Part shown: in pieces, positions 33,456 to 40,458 of the stretch | Layout of the letters: every line of letters starts with the position of its first letter | Numbering within the stretch: position 1 is the first letter of the stretch | Assembly: GCA_964577255.1 (NCBI GenBank) | Contig: CAZNYM010000010.1 | Span: 1-47,962 of the forward strand | Direction of reading: 5' to 3' | From: Micavibrio_C sp964577255 | GTDB taxonomy: Bacteria; Pseudomonadota; Alphaproteobacteria; Micavibrionales; Micavibrionaceae | DNA length: 47,962 bases | Made by a program: the position numbers and the translations under genes | Notes under the pieces: model-generated | What the model was told of the DNA's origin: nothing | What the model saw: the letters and a program-made list of their open reading frames with translations, nothing else | The model's database searches: none

Positions 33456-34535
33456 ATGACCTCCGGCTCTCAACAGGACGACTTCATCCCGCCGCGCGCC
33501 GCCGACGGCTTCATCACCTATTACGCTCATATCAAACCGGAAAACCTGCTGCCGTGGGCGCAGAGCGCGATGGAAAAAAGCTACGTGCCTCACTCAAACC
33601 GCCCCGCCGGTGTCATGCTGCGGACCGAGCGTGGCGAGATGAGCGACGGCTGCAGCATCGAAACCATCAATTACGACGGCCTGAGCGCGGTCGAGGTGGC
33701 GCTGGGCCGTCTTTTTTCGGCTCAACCCTGGGCCGATCACAAAGAACAACTGCAACGCATCAGCGACGCCGTGTTCATGACACCCGATCTCGATCCCACC
33801 GACCCCTCGACCTACGTCCCCGATGCCCGCAGCCTCGAGTGGTTGCACAAATTCGGCAGCCGCCAGACGGTGCTGCGCTTCGCCACGCCGGCGGAAGGCA
33901 TTCGGGCCACGCACCGGCTCGCCGACCTTCTGCCGCACGCGCAAAAACTGGCCGATATGAAGGTTTACTACAACGACGTATCCGGCTTCCATGGCCAGCT
34001 CGCAAGCCGCCAGCCGCGCGCGCAGGGCCTCGATCACCGGGACAACCATAATCTGCTACGCAGCCGCCTGTTCGCGGTGGCGCCCTATTCGACCTACCGT
34101 GTCGGTGTGGTGATCGAAGCTTACGACATGCGCCTGATCGAACACGATCTCGCTATCCTGCGGCAAAACATCCCTTGCGATTCCATGGACGATAAAATGA
34201 AGCAGGCTCTCCTGCGCGATATGGACATGCATGTCCACCGTTTCAACGGCCTCAATGTCGAGCTGTCCGGCAATGACGGCCTGCACGCCGAGGCCTGCGC
34301 CATCGGCAACATGGTCATGGCCCTGGGCCCGCAGGCACGCCTCAAGAAGCTGTCTGTGCAGGGCGGCATGACCGGCATGGCCGAAGACCATGTCTGCACG
34401 CCCTGCGGCAAGTGCCGTCAGTTTATCGCGGAATTCGCGGCCCCTGATATGAAAGTCGTTTCTGTCTCGGAAACGCAGATGGAAGCCGAAGCCAGTCCCG
34501 TGCAATTGCTGCCGCACGGCTTCAGCTTAAAGTAG
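33456..34535 (+). CDS. Second two-domain cytidine-deaminase-like protein, divergent, N-terminal half inactive
   Basis: A 359-residue paralogue of the protein at 25080-25976. The C-terminal half has a full zinc site: LNVELSGNDGLHAEACAIGNMV with H277 and E279, and CTPCGKCRQFIAEF with C317 and C320. The N-terminal half keeps the fold pattern (YVPHSNRPAGVML, CSIETINYDGLSAVEVALG) and the glutamate E80, but has lost the zinc ligands. Both paralogues share R-x-ATP-x2-G-x3-THRL-x-DL between the halves and HAEA-x-AI-x2-MV-x-ALGP-x-AR at the active site. An insertion of about 55 residues (210-265) precedes the active site. A strong AGAGAGGG ribosome binding site follows a very AT-rich 120-base gap after the XRE gene. 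Substrate unknown. Confidence 0.82.
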   Translation: MTSGSQQDDFIPPRAADGFITYYAHIKPENLLPWAQSAMEKSYVPHSNRPAGVMLRTERGEMSDGCSIETINYDGLSAVEVALGRLFSAQPWADHKEQLQRISDAVFMTPDLDPTDPSTYVPDARSLEWLHKFGSRQTVLRFATPAEGIRATHRLADLLPHAQKLADMKVYYNDVSGFHGQLASRQPRAQGLDHRDNHNLLRSRLFAVAPYSTYRVGVVIEAYDMRLIEHDLAILRQNIPCDSMDDKMKQALLRDMDMHVHRFNGLNVELSGNDGLHAEACAIGNMVMALGPQARLKKLSVQGGMTGMAEDHVCTPCGKCRQFIAEFAAPDMKVVSVSETQMEAEASPVQLLPHGFSLK

Positions 34536-34540
34536 CGAGC

Positions 34541-34798
34541 TTATTTGTCCTCGTCGATCATCCATTTCAGGTGGTCGACGACTTTGTCCTTGTCCAGGCT
34601 GCGGATTTTTTCCTCGGCGCGCTTGCCGGCGGATTTGTTTTCGTTGCGCAGCGCGGCCGCGATCTCCTGGATGGTGTCGTCCCCCAGCCGGTCGCGCGCG
34701 CCGCGCATGTTGGCAAGCGCCTGCGCCTTCAGGGCTTCGCGGTTGGCGGCCTTTTTCTCCGCCTCCTTTTCTTCCTTGTCCTTGCCGAAAAATCCCAT
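34541..34798 (-). CDS. Small charged helical protein of unknown function (85 aa)
   Basis: An 85-residue protein that is almost entirely charged and helical (MGFFGKDKEEKEAEKKAANRE, then ANMRGARDRLGDDTIQEIAAAL and a C-terminal VVDHLKWMIDEDK). It probably forms a coiled coil or helical bundle. I know no family. Its ribosome binding site (AAGGAG, seven bases before the ATG) lies in the 3' arm of the hairpin that terminates the upstream gene, so translation may depend on that hairpin being open. It ends six bases from the convergent deaminase-like gene. Confidence 0.7.
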   Translation of the reverse strand: MGFFGKDKEEKEAEKKAANREALKAQALANMRGARDRLGDDTIQEIAAALRNENKSAGKRAEEKIRSLDKDKVVDHLKWMIDEDK

Positions 34799-34802
34799 GA
34801 AA

Positions 34803-34830
34803 AAACTCCTTGCCGTTATGCAAGGAGTTT
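34803..34830 (-). terminator. Hairpin combining a terminator with the ribosome binding site of the next gene
   Basis: On the minus strand AAACTCCTTGC (34830-34820) and GCAAGGAGTTT (34813-34803) pair perfectly around a six-base loop, and the second arm runs into a T-stretch. This fits a terminator for the gene at 34861-35271. The AAGGAG of the second arm is also the Shine-Dalgarno of the gene starting at 34798, so the same hairpin would mask it. Confidence 0.75.
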
Positions 34831-34860
34831 ATCAGAGATTTCGCGAAGGAAAATACGCGA

Positions 34861-35271
34861 TTAAAAGACGCGCGGGGCGATCCCGGCCACACGCTGGCGG
34901 TGCTCCGGGTTATTCACCAGATACATGACATAGGCGGCCGCGAGCTCATTGACGGTCAGCCCTTTGGTTTTGGCTCTGTCCGTGAATTTTTCAATATCAC
35001 CCGGCGTCATTTCGAATTGTACGCCGCGCGATACGCCCTGGGGAGTCTGTTCCTTCTCACGAGCCGTAAGAGCTCTATCGAGTTCATGAGTGTTAATGGC
35101 ATGGCCGCCGCCGATGCTTTTCTTCATGAAATCGGCTTCCGTAACGCGCGCCATAATCGCCGCCGCGCGCAGCTGGGCGTTCTCGCCGCTGCTCAGCGTG
35201 AAGTCGAAATGAACCGTCTCTTTTCTTTGGGCGGCAATTGCCGCTTCATTCATGGCGTCGGCAGTGGTCAT
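34861..35271 (-). CDS. Putative DNA-binding protein with two ribbon-helix-helix-like repeats
   Basis: A 136-residue protein without a recognised family. Two segments have the strand-helix-turn-helix pattern of ribbon-helix-helix proteins. The first is VHFDFTLSSGENAQLRAAA...TEADFMKKSI (residues 20-52), the second VQFEMTPGDIEKFTDRA...TVNELAAAYVMYLV (residues 84-120). A charged linker (HELDRALTAREKEQ) joins them. RHH proteins are usually small regulators, antitoxins or relaxosome accessories; a tandem pair in one chain would form an intramolecular dimer. This is inference from pattern. It has an excellent promoter and possibly regulates itself or its small neighbour. Confidence 0.6.
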   Translation of the reverse strand: MTTADAMNEAAIAAQRKETVHFDFTLSSGENAQLRAAAIMARVTEADFMKKSIGGGHAINTHELDRALTAREKEQTPQGVSRGVQFEMTPGDIEKFTDRAKTKGLTVNELAAAYVMYLVNNPEHRQRVAGIAPRVF

Positions 35272-35303
35272 GGCATTCCCTCTTAAATGGCAAAGTGGGG
35301 CTT

Positions 35304-35332
35304 AGGATAACCCAAGGCCCCCGCCTTGTCAA
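35304..35332 (-). promoter_or_regulatory. Strong sigma70-type promoter for the tandem RHH-like gene
   Basis: On the minus strand a perfect TTGACA (35332-35327) and TATCCT (35309-35304) are separated by exactly 17 bases. Transcription should begin near 35297, about 25 bases before the start codon at 35271. Confidence 0.75.
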
Positions 35333-35365
35333 ACTTTATGACAAGCAACAATTCGTCCCAAAATG

Positions 35366-37768
35366 TTAATTTCTCAAGGGTTTGCCCGTGTTCAGCATGT
35401 GCTCGATGCGGGCCATGGTGCCTTCGTTGCGCACCAGCTTGGCGAACTCGCGCACCTCGAGCTTGAGCAGGTCGTCCTCGGAAACCATGACCGTGATATC
35501 GGCCTTTTCACCGCCTGAGAGCACCACCGAAAGCCGGTCGCACACATCGACGTCGTAGGGGCTCGCCTTGCCGGATTTGCGCAGGTCCGCGACCGCCATG
35601 TCGAGGGCATATTTCGCCGTGGGCCCCGGCAGGCGCATGTCCTTGACCGGTTCCGGCGCCTTGTAATCCTTCGCCAGTTCAAGCGCCTTCTTCTTGGCGT
35701 CGAACAGCAGCCGGTCGCGGTTCATGGTGATGCCGTCGGTGTCGCGGAAATAACCGATCTCGCGCGCATCCGCCGCCGACTTGCCGACCTTGGCCGTGCC
35801 GATGGTTTCAAACGCCTGGCGCACCGCCCCCATGGGAGAGATGTCGGGCGCGAACCAGATCCTGTCCTTGCCGGTAACGCTGCGCACATTGTGCCGCGTC
35901 TGACGCCGCTCGCGCGCCATGTAGCGCAAAATCATCTCCTTGCAGCCGCCCCAGCCGGGAATCAAACCCACGCCGACCTCCACCAGTCCGGTATAGGTCT
36001 CGGCGTGCGCCTGCACGTGGTCGCAATGCAACAGCACTTCGCAGCCTCCCCCGAGCGCCAGGCCCGAAGGCGCCCCCACCACCGGGAACGGCGCGAATTT
36101 GAGCGCCTTGTAGGCGCGCTGGCCGCCGCTGATCAGCTCCTCGATCTGCGGCCACAGCGCGACGTTCATCGCGAACATGGCCAGACCCAGATTGGCCCCG
36201 GCCGAGAACACCGAGCCTTCGTTGTAAATCACCAGCGCCTTGTGCGCGCCCTTGCCGTCGCCGATCAGCTTGATGGCGTGGTGGTAGACCTCGAACACCT
36301 GCTCGTCGAGCGCGTTCATCTTGCCGGTGAACTCGACGCACAGCACGCCGTCGCCGACATCCCACAGCGCGGCGCTTGACGTCTTGAACACGGGTTTTGA
36401 AGACAGCTTGATGTCGCGCAGCAGCAGCACGCCCTGGGGGCGCACGACCGGGTGATATTGGCCGTCGGTGCCGAAGAAATGCAGCTTGCCGCCCTCGACC
36501 TTATAGAACGTGCCCGCGCCCACCTTCTGTAGCAGCGCGGGAACCGGGCGGCCCTCGGCCTTGAGTTTGTCCGCGAACCAGGCGGGGCCCAGATCGTCGA
36601 TCATCTCGAAAGGGCCCTTCTTCCAGTTATAGCCCAGGCGCATGGCCTCATCGGCCGCCGCCACGTCGTCGGCGATCTCGGGGATCAGCGACGCGGCATA
36701 AGCGAGCGTGTCGCGCAGCACCGCCCAGGCATAGCGCCCGCCGGCATCGTCCGCCGTGACGACGGCGCGCAGGCCCTGTTTGCCCGCGTCCATCGACGCG
36801 AGCTTGGGTTTGTCGGCCTTCTTGTAATTCTTTTCGTTGAAATCGCCGCCCGCGTTGATGTCGTAGGCTTCCTTGTCCTTCTTGCCGCCTTCGGTGTTGA
36901 GGCGGAAGAAGCCGCCCTTGCCTTTGCGGCCGTTATAGCCCGCCTTGATCATGCCGCTCACAAACGGCACGTCGCGGTAGATTTTGCGGTATTCGTCGTC
37001 CTTAGGCAGGGTCGCGAGCATCGACGCCGACAGATGCGGCATCAGGTCCACACCCACCATGTCGACAAGGGCAAATATCCCCGTCTTGGGGATGCCGACC
37101 GGCTTGCCGATGATGGCGTCCGCCACCTCGATCGGCACTTTCTGGTCGAGCGCGTGGTTGAGACCCGACTGCATCCAGAACACGCCCAGACGGTTGGCGA
37201 TGAAGCCCGGCGTGTCGTGGCAGCGCACCACGCCCTTGCCCAGCTGGATGTCGCAGAATTCCACGATGGTCTTGACCGCGTCGGGCCGCGTTTTCGCGCC
37301 GACCACGATCTCGAGCAGGCGCATATAGCGCGGCGGGTTGAAAAAGTGCGTGACCATGAAATCCTTCGCCAGCGCGTCGCCGAAAGGCTCGGTCAGGATG
37401 TGCAGGGGAATGGTCGAGGTGTTGGACGATACGATCGAGCCCTTCTTGCGGTGCTTCTGCAGCTTCTCGTAGGTCGCGTGCTTGACCTTGAGATCCTCCA
37501 GCACCACTTCCACGATCCAGTCGCAATCAGCCAGCAGGCCGAGATCATCCTCCATGTTGCCGGTGGTGATCAGCTTGGCGTTTCGCGGCAGCATGAAGGG
37601 TGCGGGGTCGGCTTTGAGCATGCGCTCGACCGCCTTGGCCGCCAGATTTGAACCGTCGGACGGCTTGATGTCGAGCAGCACCACGGGCACACCCGCGTTC
37701 GCGATCTGGGCGGCGATACCGCTGCCCATCACGCCCGAACCGATAACGGCGACTTTGCTGATGGTCAT
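35366..37768 (-). CDS. fadN: Bifunctional 3-hydroxyacyl-CoA dehydrogenase / enoyl-CoA hydratase (FadN-type)
   Basis: An 800-residue enzyme carrying out the second and third steps of beta-oxidation. The dehydrogenase comes first: NAD-binding VIGSGVMGSGIAAQIANAG (residues 8-26), VTHFFNPPRYMRLLEIV with the catalytic histidine, then two C-terminal dehydrogenase domains to about residue 450. The hydratase domain follows (FTGKMNALDEQ, GLALGGGCEVLLHCD as oxyanion hole and EVGVGLIPGWGG with the catalytic glutamate). This dehydrogenase-first order is that of FadN/YusL, the reverse of E. coli FadB. It directly follows the thiolase gene with no gap. Together they form the oxidation complex. Confidence 0.94.
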   Translation of the reverse strand: MTISKVAVIGSGVMGSGIAAQIANAGVPVVLLDIKPSDGSNLAAKAVERMLKADPAPFMLPRNAKLITTGNMEDDLGLLADCDWIVEVVLEDLKVKHATYEKLQKHRKKGSIVSSNTSTIPLHILTEPFGDALAKDFMVTHFFNPPRYMRLLEIVVGAKTRPDAVKTIVEFCDIQLGKGVVRCHDTPGFIANRLGVFWMQSGLNHALDQKVPIEVADAIIGKPVGIPKTGIFALVDMVGVDLMPHLSASMLATLPKDDEYRKIYRDVPFVSGMIKAGYNGRKGKGGFFRLNTEGGKKDKEAYDINAGGDFNEKNYKKADKPKLASMDAGKQGLRAVVTADDAGGRYAWAVLRDTLAYAASLIPEIADDVAAADEAMRLGYNWKKGPFEMIDDLGPAWFADKLKAEGRPVPALLQKVGAGTFYKVEGGKLHFFGTDGQYHPVVRPQGVLLLRDIKLSSKPVFKTSSAALWDVGDGVLCVEFTGKMNALDEQVFEVYHHAIKLIGDGKGAHKALVIYNEGSVFSAGANLGLAMFAMNVALWPQIEELISGGQRAYKALKFAPFPVVGAPSGLALGGGCEVLLHCDHVQAHAETYTGLVEVGVGLIPGWGGCKEMILRYMARERRQTRHNVRSVTGKDRIWFAPDISPMGAVRQAFETIGTAKVGKSAADAREIGYFRDTDGITMNRDRLLFDAKKKALELAKDYKAPEPVKDMRLPGPTAKYALDMAVADLRKSGKASPYDVDVCDRLSVVLSGGEKADITVMVSEDDLLKLEVREFAKLVRNEGTMARIEHMLNTGKPLRN

Positions 37769-38896
37769 TTACACACGCTCCAGCACGATCGCGACGCCCT
37801 GGCCGCCGCCGATGCACATGGTGGCGAGGCCGCGTTTCTTTTTCTCGCGCGCGAGCAGGGTCGCGAGCTTGCCGGTGATGCGCGCGCCCGAGGCACCGAG
37901 CGGGTGGCCGATGGCGATCGCGCCGCCGTCGATGTTGATTTTTGACAGATCGGCGCCCAGGTCGCGGATCACCGGCAGCGACTGCGCAGCGAAGGCTTCG
38001 TTGAGCTCGATCAAATCCATGTCCTTGATGGTCAGCTTGGCGCGCGCGAGCGCCTTTTGCGTCGCCGGCACCGGGCCGATGCCCATGATGGAGGCGTCGC
38101 AGCCGGCGGTACCGGTCGATACGATGCGCGCCAGCATCGGCAGCTTGTTCTTTTTCGCGTAGTCCTCGGATGCCACCAGAACGGCCGAAGCGCCGTCCGT
38201 TAGCGGCGAAGCGGTGCCCGCCGTCACGCTGCCCTTTTCATCGAAAGCCGGGCGCAGACCGGAAAGTCCCTCAAGCGTCGTTTCGGGCCGGATGCAGCCA
38301 TCCTCCTTCACATCGCCGATGGGGACGATCTCATCCTTGAATTTGCCGGCGTCGCGCGCCTTGGCCGCTTTTTGCTGCGAGGCCAGGGCGAAGGCGTCCT
38401 GGTCTGCGCGGCTGATGCTGTATTTCTTCGCCAGGTTCTCCGCCGTCTCGCCCATGCCCATATAGGCCGCCGGGCAGGCCTGCATCATGCGCGGGTTCGG
38501 CATCGGGTTGAAGCCGCCCATGGGAATGCGCGTCATCGATTCGACGCCGCCGCACAAAAACACGTCGCCCGCGCCCATCTGGATGTAACCGGCCGCCATG
38601 TGGATGGAGGTCATCGACGAGCCGCAGAAGCGGTTCAGCGTCACGCCCGCGATACTGTTGGGCAGGCCCGCCAGCTGCACCACGATCCGCGCCAGATTGA
38701 AGCCCTGCTCGGCCTCGGGGAAGGCGCAGCCCAGAAGGAAGTCCTCGACATGCTCCGGATTCACGCCCGTTTCCTTGACCAGGGCCTGTATGACCGCGGC
38801 CGCCATGTCGTCGGGCCGCACCCTGGCGAGCGCGCCCTTGTTGGCGAAATGGAAGGGGGAACGCTTGTAACCGCAGATGACGACAGGTTTTTCCAT
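37769..38896 (-). CDS. fadA: Acetyl-CoA C-acyltransferase (thiolase)
   Basis: A 375-residue thiolase that cleaves 3-ketoacyl-CoA in the last step of beta-oxidation. The acyl-accepting cysteine is C91 in LNRFCGSSMTSIHMA. The histidine is H331 in IAIGHPLGASGARI and the second cysteine is C361 in MCIGGGQGVA. The ELNEAFAAQ motif is present. The gene abuts fadN (37768/37769) with the same orientation, the usual partner arrangement. An imperfect palindrome upstream may be the operator of a fatty-acid-responsive repressor. Confidence 0.96.
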   Translation of the reverse strand: MEKPVVICGYKRSPFHFANKGALARVRPDDMAAAVIQALVKETGVNPEHVEDFLLGCAFPEAEQGFNLARIVVQLAGLPNSIAGVTLNRFCGSSMTSIHMAAGYIQMGAGDVFLCGGVESMTRIPMGGFNPMPNPRMMQACPAAYMGMGETAENLAKKYSISRADQDAFALASQQKAAKARDAGKFKDEIVPIGDVKEDGCIRPETTLEGLSGLRPAFDEKGSVTAGTASPLTDGASAVLVASEDYAKKNKLPMLARIVSTGTAGCDASIMGIGPVPATQKALARAKLTIKDMDLIELNEAFAAQSLPVIRDLGADLSKINIDGGAIAIGHPLGASGARITGKLATLLAREKKKRGLATMCIGGGQGVAIVLERV

Positions 38897-38948
38897 AGAA
38901 AAGCTCCGGGGGAACGGGACGAAGGACAGGCTCCAAGCCTAACCCACA

Positions 38949-38966
38949 TTACCTTACAGGAAGTAA
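38949..38966 (-). promoter_or_regulatory. Imperfect palindrome, possible repressor operator of the fad operon
   Basis: TTACCTTACAGGAAGTAA has TTAC/GTAA arms and a further T/A pair in an 18-base dyad. It lies just beside a TATATA sequence (38968-38973) about 55 bases before the thiolase start. The shape suits a TetR/FadR-like dimer. No such regulator is encoded nearby. Confidence 0.35.
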
Positions 38967-39093
38967 ATATATAAGCCCGCCGATGCGGGGCCAGGGAGCC
39001 TGGCCGGCGCCCAGCCCTCTTAAAACCTTTGACAATCGCCGCCGGATAGGGCAGCAAAAGGCTTCCGATTAGCTGTCTGAAGGAGAAAACGAC

Positions 39094-39507
39094 ATGCCCG
39101 TCGCCGTAGCCCCCCGTGGCCTCAAGCGTGTTTGTCATAGTTGTGGTGCCCGTTATTATGACTTTAACAAGCGCCCGGTGGTCTGCCCCGGCTGCCAGAC
39201 CGAGTTCAACCCCGAGATCAAAATGCGGAGCCGCAAGGGCCGTAACACCCTGGTCGAGGACGACGAGGCCCCGCGTCCGGCCGAGGAAGCGGCCGAGGCC
39301 GTGAACGAAAACGAGGAAATGGAAGCCGGCGACGGTGAAACTGTCAGCCTCGAGGAGGTCAGCGAAAGCGAAGAAGCTGGCGATGAAGATGAAGCCGAAG
39401 ACGGCGATCTCGACATCGACGATGATATCGACGACGACATGGATGACGACGACCTTGACGACGAGGACGAAGAAGAACTCGACGACAAGGAAGACGCCAA
39501 GGAATAG
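39094..39507 (+). CDS. FYDLN-acid family protein (zinc ribbon plus acidic tail)
   Basis: A 137-residue protein of the TIGR02300/FYDLN-acid type, found in alphaproteobacteria. The N-terminus has a zinc ribbon (residues 14-32, CHSCGARYYDFNKRPVVCPGC), where YYDFNKRP corresponds to the eponymous FYDLNK motif. After about residue 50 the chain becomes almost pure Asp/Glu, with repeated DDDIDDD-type runs up to residue 135. Function is unknown; such tails often bind basic proteins or nucleic-acid-associated partners. A good Shine-Dalgarno (AAGGAG) precedes it. It is followed three bases later by prmA and is probably cotranscribed with it. Confidence 0.93.
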   Translation: MPVAVAPRGLKRVCHSCGARYYDFNKRPVVCPGCQTEFNPEIKMRSRKGRNTLVEDDEAPRPAEEAAEAVNENEEMEAGDGETVSLEEVSESEEAGDEDEAEDGDLDIDDDIDDDMDDDDLDDEDEEELDDKEDAKE

Positions 39508-39510
39508 TCC

Positions 39511-40458
39511 TTGACCGCCGGAAGCACCGCCGCGCCGGCGCTTCCGGCTCTTTACACGCTTTGTGCGGCGCTGCCGCCGGGCCTCGAGGAAGAACAGGCG
39601 CTTTTCCTGCTCGAGGCTTTTGATGGCGACGCGCTCTCCTCCTCCTGCCTGCGCGAAAACAATCATCACCGCGGCGACTGGATCCTTTCATGGTTGATGG
39701 CCGATATACCCGACGCCGCCGAGGCGGTGTCGCGCCTTTCGCTGCTCGCGGCGCTTAACGACATCGATCTTTCAGAATGGGATAGAACGTCCTTATCCGT
39801 GACGGCTGTGCCGGACTGTAACTGGCTGGCGCAGGTATACCGGCAGTTTCCACCGCTGGCGATCGGCGTGTTCTATGTCTACGGCTCGCATGACAGCGAA
39901 GGCGTAAAAGTTCCCGCTGGACTTCTGCCGCTGCAGATCGACGCCTCGCTCGCCTTCGGTTCCGGCACGCACGGCACCACGGCGGGATGTCTTGAAGCCT
40001 TGTCGGATCTTGCCCGGCGGGGTTTTGATCCCGCGCGCGTTCTCGACGTCGGCACGGGTTCGGGCATTCTGGCGCTGGCCGCCTGCCGCCTGTGGGATGC
40101 GCCTGTGTGGGCAAGCGACATCGACCCCGAAGCGGTGAACGTCGCCGCTGCGCACCGCGACCTGAATGGTTTCTCGCCGGAACGGCTTAAAATCTTCGCG
40201 GGCGACGGTTTTGCGGCGGCGGAATTTGCCGACGGCGCGTCCTTCCCGCTCATCATCGCCAACATCCTGGCCGGGCCGCTGAAGGACATGGCCGATGCCG
40301 TATGCGCGCGGGTGCCGCCGGCGGGTGTGGTCGTTCTTTCCGGCATGCTGTGCGAACAGGGCGACGATGTCGCCGCCATCTACGCGGCGCGGGGACTGCG
40401 CGAACAAACCCGCTACGACCGCGGCGACTGGCGCACGCTGGTTCTGAAGAAAATCTAG
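39511..40458 (+). CDS. prmA: Ribosomal protein L11 methyltransferase
   Basis: PrmA trimethylates several lysines and the N-terminus of ribosomal protein L11. The 315-residue protein has the N-terminal substrate domain (about residues 1-110) and PLQIDASLAFGSGTHGTTAGCLEAL, the family signature. The SAM-binding VLDVGTGSGILALAA, ASDIDPEAV and the catalytic-loop NILAGPL follow. The start is a TTG at 39511, chosen because AAGGA (39499-39503) lies seven bases before it at the end of the preceding gene and no ATG fits before residue 60. The N-terminal segment is more divergent than the rest. Its end overlaps the convergent nuclease gene by four bases. Confidence 0.93.
   Translation: MTAGSTAAPALPALYTLCAALPPGLEEEQALFLLEAFDGDALSSSCLRENNHHRGDWILSWLMADIPDAAEAVSRLSLLAALNDIDLSEWDRTSLSVTAVPDCNWLAQVYRQFPPLAIGVFYVYGSHDSEGVKVPAGLLPLQIDASLAFGSGTHGTTAGCLEALSDLARRGFDPARVLDVGTGSGILALAACRLWDAPVWASDIDPEAVNVAAAHRDLNGFSPERLKIFAGDGFAAAEFADGASFPLIIANILAGPLKDMADAVCARVPPAGVVVLSGMLCEQGDDVAAIYAARGLREQTRYDRGDWRTLVLKKI

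Noticed and set aside
32450..34535. Complete mobile element or integrative island around the XRE and deaminase genes
   Set aside because: No integrase, transposase, terminal inverted repeats or flanking direct repeats could be found; only base composition and gene content suggest transfer.
39029..39057. TTGACA at 39029-39034 as promoter of the FYDLN-acid gene
   Set aside because: No acceptable -10 element is found at 16-18 bases; the only TAGGGC-like sequence is about 12 bases away.
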